Below are positions 24,116 to 34,485 of a DNA stretch of 64,000 nt, piece after piece. The position numbers and the translations under genes are program-made. Each line of letters starts with the position of its first letter. Within the stretch, counting starts at the first letter, position 1. Source of the stretch: Pohlia nutans (taxonomy: Eukaryota; Streptophyta; Bryopsida; Bryales; Mniaceae); the NCBI GenBank assembly GCA_022496805.1, contig CM040099.1, forward strand, positions 436,501 to 500,500. Direction: 5' to 3'. Below the pieces are notes generated by a model, which had not been told where the DNA came from, did no database searches, and saw only the letters and a list, made by a program, of their open reading frames with translations.

Positions 24116-24506
24116 CTGCACAGTTGAAATACAAATATCAGTACATTTTTACAGAGAGAAAACATCGGGGGATCTTCCGATGTTTGTAAACGACGAATTT
24201 CCTAACATAGTTCATCGGGGGATATCTCGATGGTGCCACCCTACGCCATGGCACACAGAGGTCGTCACAATTGAACTAAAAATGTATTACCACAGCAAAG
24301 CGAATCAACAACAAAACAAATTCAAAGTTCCAAAACTCCACTGAATTCACAAAGACAATTGTAATCCCAGAGGAACTCCGTAATTGAATTTGCTATCAAA
24401 GATGAGCGTGCTACAGCTTGATTACATAGTCATGAGAGAGAAAAGTACATTGGACAATAAAGGACTCTGAATAAAATGAGATGTCGAAAATCCAAAGTCA
24501 TTTGAA

Positions 24507-25464
24507 CTATACTGCAACGCCCCTCAAAATCTGAACTGCCAAGTCCGACATTCGGTCCACTGGTAACTGACCACCCGGAAGCGGGGCCCGTTTTACATAC
24601 TCTGTGACAACTTCGCTTGATCTGAATAGACCCTCCAGCCACGGTTGCAGGTGCATGGTAATAAACCTATCCCCATCATCACCGGACCAGGTCGGGGGGT
24701 GGACAGCGCTATGAACATCGTTGAGAAGGTTCTTCTGTGGACTATCATCCACTAGTAGGACATCCTCAACGGACTCCAATCCCAGCAACTTAGCGAAGAC
24801 ATTAAGGTTCTTCAGAAAGAACGGCTTGTGTGGATTTGACGACTCCACGTATGACGAACGAGTGCAATCGCTTTGGCTAAGAACCTGCACACCCTCTCGT
24901 TTCAAGGAGGTACCCTGAAGAACAACATCGACCACTCGAGAAATATTCTTGTCGGCGATGCTGGTCCAAAAGGATACCAGTGCTTGAGAAGAAAGCCAGT
25001 CCAGGAAAGCAGAGCAGCCAGGTCTTAGCTTTACAGAGCGCTCTCTGCCCGCTACATACACCCCCCGGTAAATGAGAACCCCATTTAAGTCTAGTACAAC
25101 CGAATACCTTCGAAGGGGTACCTTTCCGATCACCTTTTCTGGAATGGAGGATGGGAGACGGGGCCCTGAAAAATCCAACAAAAATATAGGTATGATCAGA
25201 ACTCTGCATCGGGGGATCTCTCGATACAGATGTGCAATGAATTCCTCAAGCGCCTACGGCGGACAGTATACGTACTAGACACTTCCAATCTGAGGACATG
25301 TACATTTTCTGAGGGTAAAACAAGTCTGTGGATATACATATGACTCCTACACAAATATAGTCTGTCTAGATACCTTTCGCACGGGCGTCCAAATTCGAAT
25401 CTTGGACAACGGAAGAATTGCGATCGGGGTGGACAATTACAGCGAAGTTCACGTCCTTAGACAT
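24507..25464 (-). CDS. FCP1/HAD-like domain protein, two exons
   Basis: ATG at 25464; exon 1 25464-25374 (30 codons plus 1 nt), donor GTATCT, intron 25373-25166 with a palindrome at 25207, acceptor TTTTTCAG, exon 2 25165-24507; phases match and give 249 residues. HAD motifs: VVLDLNGVL (nucleophile Asp56 kept, the second Asp of DxD is Asn58), WTS (97-99), and VLLVDDSPQKN (Asp170-Asp171). This is the layout of FCP1/NIF-type phosphatases; the DLNG variant is common in plant relatives but may alter catalysis. Its ATG overlaps the stop of the upstream ORF (ATGTCTAA). A role in transcription-related dephosphorylation is only inference. Confidence 0.6.
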
Positions 25465-27217
25465 CGGCATCTGGTAAAGGTTTTATTTCAAAATTATTAG
25501 TGAATGGGATGCTACCAACATAGTCCTTGTAAACGAACTCGTGAGCCTGTCTAACTGCTTCAAGATGCTTAGCGCTGCGAGAGGGTGGTTGGTAATTCCT
25601 TTGCTGGAACATGTGTTCCCTTACCTGATCTCTGATACTAACACTATGGCAGGAAGTTTTTGTTCCCGCTACAGTGCCTTTTCCCTTAACCTTCCTCTCA
25701 GTGCCCTCTTTCACTCTCGTTCCTGTGCTAGGCCCTTCCTTATCCTTGCTTCGTGTGATCGGGGGGCCCGATGCAGTTTCCAAGGGAAGGGCCGGCTCAA
25801 GGGACCGTTGCAACTGCTTCAACCCCTTTTGCAACACTAGCTTCTCTACATCCCGGCGGTGACCAGATTTCAAGTCCTCCACGACTGGATCAAGCTCAGT
25901 GGATACCTCCGTCATTGCCTTGTCCGGGAGCCCTTCATATATATCAATGTCCGGGTCCTCTTCTTCCGGGTCACAGTCCGCTGTCTTCCTCTCCGGGCTG
26001 AACGCATCCAAATCCTGCAAAGTGTCGTCAACAACTTCTTCGTTCATGCCGGGTACCTTCATAAGCGGCTGACGGGTCTCCTCGGGAAATATACTGTGAG
26101 GCTGGGGGCTGGATGGGATCACACTAGGAAGGATCGGAAAAATGTCAGCAGCGCCCTTGTCAGTGACGAGGGGATCCAGTGGATCAGCTGGATTGGCTTC
26201 TAACATCGGGATATCTCCCGATGATGGGATGCTCCGTGCTTGCTGAGGATCACCTACTCCTCTCTCAGTCTCACCCTCTTCCAGACGAGGAAACCCTTCC
26301 GGGTCCGCAGCATCCCGCTTTGGCCCCTCCGCATCTCCGTCCGCTTCCGCAGGAACTCGTGCTTGTTCCGCAGCATCCTTTTGCGGAACCGTCGAATGCA
26401 GTTCGACATTCATGGGATATTTGTGCAGCTCCTCAGCATCCTGTCCCCTTTGTCCTGCGCCACCTTCAGGATCCTGAGCCTCTGGCTGATGAGATGGCGT
26501 TGCGTCCTCCATCGGGGGATCCCCCGATGACATTTTCATGTCCACCAAGGACCAGGCTAGGTCCTTGGTGTTGCCTGACATGGCGGCCTGATCGCTTCGT
26601 GGCGTGGAGGAGTCCCCAACGTGAGATTGGTCAATCGTGGGATCCCCCGACATAGTACCACCACAGACGTCTAGGGGGTGGAGCAGTCCCTGCAATATGA
26701 GGGCAGTACATCATTATCTGTATGAAAAGTTGCAGCCCAGGAGAATATGGATTGGAGTAAAATGGTACAAGAATATTACAATGTGTTGGAATTAACCCGA
26801 TGAGCAGTGCTAAAGCTCTAGCGAGGTTCTAGGTCCTAGCTAGTCTTGGGAACCTACCGAAGCGGTATCCTCAACAACCTCCATTTGTTTCTCCCTCTCA
26901 AGAGCCTCCGAATCTTGCCCTGCTGGAGATGTATCGTTGATAGAGTCTTCTGGCACAGACGGCGGATCCAGCGTCTCCTCAGAGTCGGACTCAGCATCCA
27001 GAGTGTGTTCCCGGCCTTGTTTCGTGTCATCCTGACCACCTTCCTCACCACCCTCTTCACGGGTGCCCTCACTATCTCTGTCAGTACCATCCTCCCCACC
27101 TTCGAGTTGCAAGACGTCTGGGGGAACTGAATCCTTGTACAGTATGTCCCAGATCTGCTTCGACGTTCTCTGAGCCAGATCCTTCTCATCTTCAGAGAAG
27201 ACAAGTTCGAGGACCAT
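25457..27217 (-). CDS. Acidic low-complexity protein, two exons
   Basis: ATG at 27217 in strong context (ACCATGG); exon 1 27217-26858 (120 codons), donor GTAGGT, 168-bp intron, acceptor ATATTGCAG, exon 2 26689-25457; phase 0 at both sides, 530 residues. The N-terminus (LVFSEDEKDLAQRTSKQIWD) looks structured. The middle is Glu/Asp/Pro/Ser-rich and probably disordered; the end is basic then mixed (SAKHLEAVRQAHEFVYKDY). No family recognised. Three palindromes are in coding sequence and encode SGDPPM, SGDIPM and SGDPTI. It starts 3 nt after the proposed stop of the upstream gene, and its own stop overlaps the next ATG. Confidence 0.55.
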
Positions 27218-27220
27218 GGT

Positions 27221-30200
27221 CTAGTTTTCCTGTAGACATGCAGACGGTAAGTCGAAAGTGATGTAATGCGAACAGCACACTCTAACCAAATGGAAAGTTC
27301 AATATCATGGCGAATGCTTCAGAAGTGTAAGAGAGCCTGGTGTAAACTGCCAGGTCCATCGGGGGATCCCTCGATGATTTGAAACCGCCTTACCATCATT
27401 CTAAACAAGACCGGTCCATCGAGGGATCCCACGATGGCCTCTTATGCTTACAGAGTCCAAGGGGTGCAGACAGCAAACTTACAAGTCCAAGGTGGGTGAA
27501 GTGAGCCCCGCCGTTGACATTTACAAGTACCATATTCTCTTTGAGGTGCGGCTCGAAGAGAGTACAAAGCGCGGCCAGCTTTATCGTTGGTCGACCACTT
27601 CGTTTCCATTGCTGGATATTTTCCGTAATGTCCTTGGCCAGGTACACTGCGTCCATGGCACTCTTCCCACTAAAATAATCCCGGAAGTTGAGCTGCGTCG
27701 ACTGCGTCGCCAAATATCCGAAGCAGAAAATTATGTACACTACGTAGGAAGTACCAACAACGAGGTCGGGAAATCCGTCCTCGCGGGAGGGAACGTAGTG
27801 GACCACATGCCAGTTCCACACCTTCTGCTTTGATGTCCGCAGGCGGGATTCCATGTGCGATACTATAGCATGGAATCCCGCCGCGTCTGTGAAGAGCACT
27901 GCCCCTGAGCGAGCAAAGAGTGACCCGTTTCGTTCACTGCCCTCCAGAGGTTCAAATATACGATTCATCTTGCTCTCGTCCAGCACCTCTGCCTTCACTG
28001 GCATTTCGTCCTTTGCATCAAACAGGAAGTAGAAGAACAGGTGTGTTTTCCCCCCTCCTCTCCATTGAAACACATCTTCACTTCCTATCAGGCCAGCAAT
28101 GTCGGGCCTAAGCCTGTCCAATACTACGCACTTGTACTTCCTCGCAAACTTGCTCTGAATGTCCGATGCAACCTCTGCTTGCTTCGTTGCGTATATGTGT
28201 GCGTCCCACATCACCTTGACCATGTCAGGTAAGTCCTTCGGATCAGACATCTTGTTCACGTTCCTGTTCCGGTCATCCAACCACTTCTTTCCCACAGTCG
28301 ATGCATACGCCTTATCCAGCCAGCTCTCCAGCTCCGCACGAGTGATAGACTTCTCCTTGGCAAAATCCTCCCAATCCTTCGCAGAATACATAACGTATGT
28401 GCTCTTACGGCTTGGAAGCTCCCACTTCAGAAAGTGGTTCATCAACTCGTTCTTCATCAGCCTGACCAGTCGCTCCCTGGTTCCTGCTGCATGAAGAGAC
28501 GGTAATCTTGCCACTTTAGCACCTTTGGTGGCCTTGGAGCCCTTCACAGAGATTTCTTTTCTCTCCACAAGGTCAGCAAGGTAGTTGATATCCTCTGAGC
28601 GCAAGCTGTATAGCGCTTTCAAGTCATGCTGGAGAAATGGCTTGCGCTTCAGGTCATAGTTCTTCTGCACATTCCCTTGCGCATCTGGCAGCTTCCCCTT
28701 AATGTACTCCTTCTCAATCTCCACCCATCGCTCGACTGCGCTGTCTTCCTTAGTAAAGAGAAGGGGAATCTTGCAGTCCTTTAGCTCTGAGTCCTTCACG
28801 TTCGTGAAAATCGATGCGAGAGCAGGAACAAAGTCCTGCATACGAGACACAGAAAAGGTGTTAGTAGCGCTTCCAAGTGAGCTTGTTGTCATCGGGAGAT
28901 CTCCCGATGATAGTAAATTTATGGGAAGTTCTCAGAGGCCAGAGCGAAGTCCATGGGGAGGGAATGCAGTCTTACCAGGAATTCCTGAGGGTGCTGGCGT
29001 CCTTGTGCAGATGGCTTGGGACAATTCATCTCTTTCCACTTGATTCGGGCATTCAGCACCTGCATCATGAAGGTGTGCTCCTTTTGCGGGCGAGCCATAT
29101 CCTGGTTTAGTACGCGCGAGAGAAGCAGAACCTTGATGTGGTCAGTCTTGGGCGCCCACACTGGAATGATGGAGAACGCGGACGCCTTGGCTTTGTCAGC
29201 TTCATCAATTTCGCCACTCTCGACGAGATTTCTGTAGCACTGAACCGTATGCTGACCCCCAATAATGTAGAAGTTTGTAGAGCTTTTAATTTGATGCTTC
29301 TCGGGAGGACTTGTGAAGAACTCTACAGTTTTTTTTTCTCCATACGGGCCCTTCTTCAATGGGAGTACAGTAATTTCTCTATCTGTTCCACTGTACCGCG
29401 GAGCAATGCGCGCCTGGTTCGTCAAGGCTTTTAACCTGTCCTCAATGAGTCCGCGGTAGACGCAGGTACCTGGAGGGGCCCTGTGCAGCTTTGAGTAGTG
29501 CACAGTGATTTCTTTATCCTTGTCATCCTTCAGCTTCTCGTGGCCCCACTTGTACAGGGGTTCGAATGCCTCGCTATACAAGTTTTTCATCTCAGTCTGC
29601 TTGGACTTGTCGAGCTTCTCAATATCAGACGCTGACATTGTCACACACCGCTGAAGGGTAAGTTTCTCATCAGCCTTGCCTTTTTTGGGCTTTCCCGCGA
29701 CAGGCACACCAATTTCCCCGTCAGTGTCCAAGGCGGATTTTCGTTTTGTGCCTCTCTTCTTGGGAGGAGCGGGGTCAGTCGGAGCCTGCGCTGGACCTGG
29801 AGCAGCAGGTGCAGAATCAGCGCGCGCCTCCTCGATTTGGTCCCACTGCGACTGAAGATGTTGAGGAGTCCAGAGCGTCCTGTCCTCCGGGAAGAACATG
29901 TATCCTCTCGTAGTGAGGGATTCACATTGTTCCAGGCTAAGCTTGCACAGGTCCAGGATCAGTCCATACGTCATAATTCGCTCGGACTTTGGGAGCCTCT
30001 CCTCCACCACCATAATAGCTGTCTCGTTGTCGAAGCCTTGAAGTTCGACGACACTTAGGCCAATCGGCGAGTGGATCCGCTTGTCCTTAGAGAGGTGGGG
30101 GACAATGACGGCCGTGCTTCCTGCCATATCCTTCCATGACATGGCCCATGTGGTGACCTTCTGGTCACAGCGGAAAATTGCGCTCGGCTTCGATTCACCA

Positions 30201-32433
30201 TGGAAAATGAAACCATGGATCCAACTATCAATAAATGGGTACAGCTTCACGGGTTGGTGGTCACTTGGTGGTTCCTCGATTTGCTCATTTCTGCAGAACG
30301 ACCAGAAACCAATGTTGGTTAAATTCTTCCTCCAAAGCCATAAACAATATAACAACGGGATCATCGGGAGATCTCCCGATGACTTTGATACAGTGGATCG
30401 CACGAGGGGCTGTGCATAGAGCGTACTCTACAACAACTATCTACAAGGACCACGAAATTTGCAGAGGGAGGGAAGGGGCTATGAAATCATCGAGAGATCC
30501 CCCGATGGACCTAGCACTTTCTACAGGAAGGGAAGGGGGTACCAACGCATCGAGGGATCCCCCAACGGACCCGCAAAGTTTCAGGGGGAGGGTAGGGGCT
30601 CTGAAGTCATCGAGAGATCCCCCGATGGACCTGGCACTTCAGACAAGATGGAAAGGAGGTACCAAAGCATCGAGAGATCTCTCGATGGTCCTAGAAACTT
30701 GCAGAGGGAGGGAAGGGTTTGAGTCCGTCATCGAGAGATCTCTCGATGAGCCTGGCACTTTCCACAGGAAGGGAAGGGGGTACTGACGCATCGAGGATCC
30801 CCCGATGGACCCGAAAATGTGCACAGGAATGGAAGGGGCTTCGAAGTCATAGAGAGATCCCCCGATGAACCAGGCACTTTCCACAAGAAGGGAAGGGGGT
30901 ACCAACGCATCGAGGGATCTCCCGACGGACCTGCAAAGTTTCAGGGGGAGGGTAGGGGCTCTGAAGTCATCGAGAGATCCCCCGATGGACCTGTCACTTC
31001 AGACAAGATGGGAAGGAGGTACCAAAGCATCGAGAGATCTCTCGATGGTCCTAGAAACTTGCAGAGGGAGGGAAGGGTTTGAGTCCGTCATCGAGAGATC
31101 TTTGGATGAGCCTGGCACTTTCCACAGGATGGGAAGGGGGTATTGACGCATCGAGGGTCCCCCGATGGACCCGGAAATGTGCACAGGAATGGAAGGGGCT
31201 TCGAAGTCATAGAGAGATCTCCCGATGGACCAGGCACTTTCCACAAGAAGGGAAGGAGGTACCAACGCATCGAGGGATCCCCCGACGGACCCGCAAAGTT
31301 TCAGGGGGAGGGTAGGGGCTCTGAAGTCATCGAGAGATCCCTCGATGGACCTGGCACTTCAGACAAGATGGGAAGGAGGTACCAAAGCATCGAGAGATCT
31401 CTCGATGGTCCTAGAAACTTGCAGAGGGAGGGAAGGGTTTGAGTCCGTCATCGAGAGATCTTTGGATGAGCCTGGCACTTTCCACAGGATGGGAAGGGGG
31501 TATTGACGCATCGAGGGTCCCCCGATGGACCCGGAAATGTGCACAGGAATGGAAGGGGCTTCGAAGTCATAGAGAGATCTCCCGATGGACCAGGCACTTT
31601 CCACAAGAAGGGAAGGAGGTACCAACGCATCGAGGGATCCCCCGACGGACCCGCAAAGTTTCAGGGGGAGGGTAGGGGCTCTGAAGTCATCGAGAGATCC
31701 CTCGATGGACCTGGCACTTCAGACAAGATGGGAAGGAGGTACCAAAGTATCGAGAGATCTCTCGATGGTCCTAGAAACTTGCAGAGGGAGGGAAGGGTCT
31801 GAGTCCGTCATCGAGAGATCTCTCGATGAGCTTGGCACTTTCCACAGGAAGGGAAGGGGGTACTGACGCATCGAGGGTCCCCCGATGGACCCGGAAATGT
31901 GCACAGGAATGGAAGGGGCTTCGAAGTCATAGAGAGATCCCCCGATGGACCAGGCACTTTCCACAGGAAGGGATGGGGGTACCAACGCATCGAGGGATCC
32001 CCCGATGCAATTAGCACTGTCCGTACGGTTCAAGATGCACGGGTTTAGGGTTTAAGATTTACGCTTTATGATCTACGGTTTGGGGTGTAGGGTTTACGGT
32101 CTAGGGTTTAGGTTTCACGGTTTATGGTTTACGGTTTATGTTTCAAGTTTCAAGATTAGGGTTTAGGGTTTATATTTATGGTTTACGGTTTAGGTTTTCC
32201 GTTATTCTAGATGTGGATACCCTTCATTTGTTACACTGTAACGTCCTTAATCTGAGCACTCAAACTTCCTCACCTTTCACTACGACAAGGATTATATGCA
32301 TTCCACAAAACTACTGCAATTCCAAATCATTGCATGAAATATTTCAATAGGTATAGAATTCCTGGGTAACTGAGACTTACGGGTCTTCCCAAATTCTTGT
32401 GGTCGTGGGCGCTCTCGATGAAGTGGCTGCCAT
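27221..32433 (-). CDS. Large protein with ParB/DGQHR-like and DNA-methyltransferase-like features
   Basis: Model: ATG 32433 (AGCAATGG); exon 32433-32381; intron 32380-30291; exon 30290-28976; intron 28975-28836; exon 28835-27483; intron 27482-27230; last exon gives two codons and TAG at 27221-27223. All phases agree; 909 residues. Around 361 the text FYIIGGQHTVQCYR then a hydrophobic strand (FSIIPVW) and LSRVLNQD recalls the ParB/DGQHR fold. At about 770 VLFTDAAGF and near 894 VLVNVNGGAH could be degenerate motifs IV and I of a beta-class DNA methyltransferase; such ParB-methylase fusions are known in bacteria and phages. Residues ~190-260 are Pro/Lys-rich. The homology is a weak, by-eye call; the gene model is firmer than the function. 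Confidence 0.5.
30456..32010. repeat. 60-bp palindrome array with 360-bp higher-order repeat
   Basis: Twenty-six units of about 60 bp, each with one copy of the CATCGAGAGATCCCCCGATG-type palindrome (first 30488, last 31988) followed by a GGAGGGAAGGGGCT-like purine tract. Six unit types recur in order every 360 bp (30481, 30841, 31201, 31561, 31921), and the copies at 31081 and 31441 are nearly identical. In the gene model above the whole array lies in a 2.1-kb intron. ORFs across it on both strands are repeat translations. Confidence 0.95.
32040..32195 (+). repeat. Degenerate TTTAGGG telomere-type tract
   Basis: About 155 bp of GGGTTTAGGGTTTA-like units, many mutated to GGTTTACGGTTTATGG. G-rich strand on the plus strand. 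It lies in the same intron as the 60-bp array. Confidence 0.75.
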
Positions 32434-33280
32434 TGCTGTCAAGAACTCTGCACAGCGTCCGAAAACTGCAGAGGAAATTGAAAACATTGAGGCGGAGGGA
32501 AGTGTACAGAAGGAACTGAAACAGACTCCAACAATGCACTAACTTATCACAGGACATACAAACAGGGTAATCTAACAATGCGATTTCGCGCATTAGACTT
32601 ACTTATTGCAACACGCATTAGACTTACAAAGCAAGAATATTGCAACAAAGCAGGGTAATCAAAACAAGTACGTGTAGACAAGCTTGTTGTGCAAGAAGCA
32701 ATTTGATTATGCGCACAGACAGCGCAGAAGGAGTTCAAGCATAATGCAACAAAGCTAGAAACGAAACAAAATTGCAACCCTAAACCGCAAGAATTTAGGG
32801 TTCAATGCAAGAATTGTTCATCGCTCATGAAGGCAAAATACAACTGCATTGGACTTACAAGAGAATGGAAGAGTCTGGGCCGCCGTACAGCACCTCCCGC
32901 ACCTCCCGAAACTGAACTCCGCGTCGGTACTTCCCACCAATTGCGCACACTTTTGAAACGCAGACAATTACAAAAACGCGCAGGACATCGAGGGCAAGAA
33001 AACGACAAAATCGGGGCGCATGCAGGATGGAAGATGAGGGAGAAAAGTTATGTACAAGTGGACTGACGGGTAGAGACTGCGGGAGACTGGGGAGATTCGC
33101 AAAAGGACGTTGGAAAAACCAGGGTGGTGAAAAGTAATTCAGGAAAACAAGCACGGTAATGATGAGCCGAATTTCAGATGATCCGGTACTCCTAGTACCA
33201 TTATAAAACAATATGAGTATTAGCACGTACTTCATGGAGTCACCTTGAAGTGCACCACAATGCATGAGTGCATGCAGTCA
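32434..33280 (-). promoter_or_regulatory. 5' leader and probable promoter side of the large minus-strand gene
   Basis: A good acceptor (TTTCCTCTGCAG) ends at 32466, so exon 1 probably starts in a 5'-UTR exon at 32465. A GC-rich tract with donor CTCTTGTAAGTCC near 32851 could be the first UTR exon. GTAAGTCTAATGCG-like phrases near 32600-32630 are other donor-like sites. No convincing TATA box was picked. Confidence 0.35.
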
Positions 33281-33596
33281 TGCACTAACCCCTAAAGGAC
33301 GGACCTATTACCATGGAATTTCCATGGAATTAGAATAGCATGGGTGTAACTAATTATGAAGATCACCCCGGTAGAATTGTTTTTACCATGACCGTAAAAG
33401 TAGCAAAATTAACCATCCCATGGTAATGGATATTCAACTTGCGACCATCATAAAATAATATAAATCTTAGATTTTTCCAAAACTCAAAATGTAGTAGAAA
33501 TGAGATCTTGTGAAATTTATATTGCTAGCTATGCTCAAATTCATAACACATCATTTTAATGGTTGAAATTGAGTTTTGGTAGAAAGATACTCAACA
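33281..33596. other. AT-rich stretch with small palindromes
   Basis: Contains CTAACCCCTAAAGGACGG (like the ends of the small inverted-repeat elements but without a partner found) and CCATGGAATTTCCATGG. No gene. Confidence 0.5.
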
Positions 33597-34409
33597 TTTA
33601 ACCCGTTAGTGCCTAGGGTACTGTAGCAGACAGCTCTGGATTTCAGTGGGTTTTTCCACTGTGGTTGAGACTACCAAAAATAGAATGGGTTAAATTAGAA
33701 AGTAACCGTACAATTCTATTCTCAACTCGAGAGCACACATTTTATTAAAATTTGAGAATCATCCGATGGTGGGATCCGAAGATTATAGTATGTATTTGAA
33801 CTGTATAATGCACGCTCAAAAACGAGATTTTGGGGGGTGTGTGACTTCAAAGTTAAATAGAATTTGAGGTAAATTTTCAAAAATAAAAGCAAAGACGTTC
33901 AGCTATGCCCTATGTCAACACCTCTCCGTTGCAATCTTTCATATCAAAAAAAGACTCACACATAATTATTGTGAGATTTATAAGTGAAAGTGACTTGTCC
34001 ATGTACGGTTGAGGACAAAATTTTATACGTTGAAAATAGACAGGAGTGGGTACATTAGTCAAGATCGGATTACACACACTAATGGGAGATGAAGAAGAGA
34101 ACACAATCCAAAAAAATAAAACAAGATAACAAACTTCCAAACACAAGAAATACTACACAATACATATGTTGTATTTGTAAGTATTTACTGTATTTTCAAG
34201 TATTTGCAGTATTTTTGCGTTCTGTTGATAGGTATTTTGATAGTTGTACAATTCCAAATTGAAAATTTCTTTTTCTGGAAGGTGCGTAATGTATGTGCAC
34301 AAATCTGAACTTCAGAACTGAAGTTCCAATTCTTCACGGATTCTCTGTTATTTTCATTTCCGACGTTGCAGTGACCATAATCTGGCTTGCTAGGCACTAA
34401 AGGGTTAAA
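33597..34409. mobile_element. 813-bp MITE-like element with 20-bp terminal inverted repeats
   Basis: Left end TTTAACCCGTTAGTGCCTAG (33597) and right end CTAGGCACTAAAGGGTTAAA (34390-34409) are reverse complements with one mismatch. Its first bases resemble the 549-bp element at 11067. AT-rich and non-coding. No clear target duplication. Confidence 0.6.
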
Positions 34410-34485
34410 ACACACTACATCACGGTGCATTCTTACTATTCAATTGCCAATTGAGATCCAATATTGAGACCTTGTACATGCAAAA

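Larger units (their letters stand above)
23201..30381. repeat. Dispersed 20-bp palindromes, left arm
   Basis: Copies of CATCGGGAGATCTCCCGATG or variants centred on GATC lie at 23201, 24163, 24213, 25207, 26204, 26510, 26634, 27357, 27417, 28890 and 30362. The copies at 26510, 28890 and 30362 are perfect palindromes. Under my gene models 25207, 27357, 27417, 28890 and 30362 fall in introns, while 26204, 26510 and 26634 fall in coding sequence. The motif has no stop codon in any frame. Possible roles: binding sites for an element-encoded protein, or copies of a tiny mobile or amplified unit. Confidence 0.85.

Noticed and set aside
28836..28892. ATG at 28892 as start of a separate gene
   Set aside because: It lies in an intron palindrome; donor at 28975 and acceptor at 28836 join the two flanking frames in phase.
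30456..32010. CRISPR-like array of palindromic repeats
   Set aside because: Units are repeated in full with no unique spacers, the genome is eukaryotic, and there are no cas genes.
30459..32017. Overlapping ORFs on both strands with repeating ERSPDGP or RDPPMDL text
   Set aside because: They arise because the 60-bp repeat and its palindrome lack stops in any frame; in the model the region is an intron.
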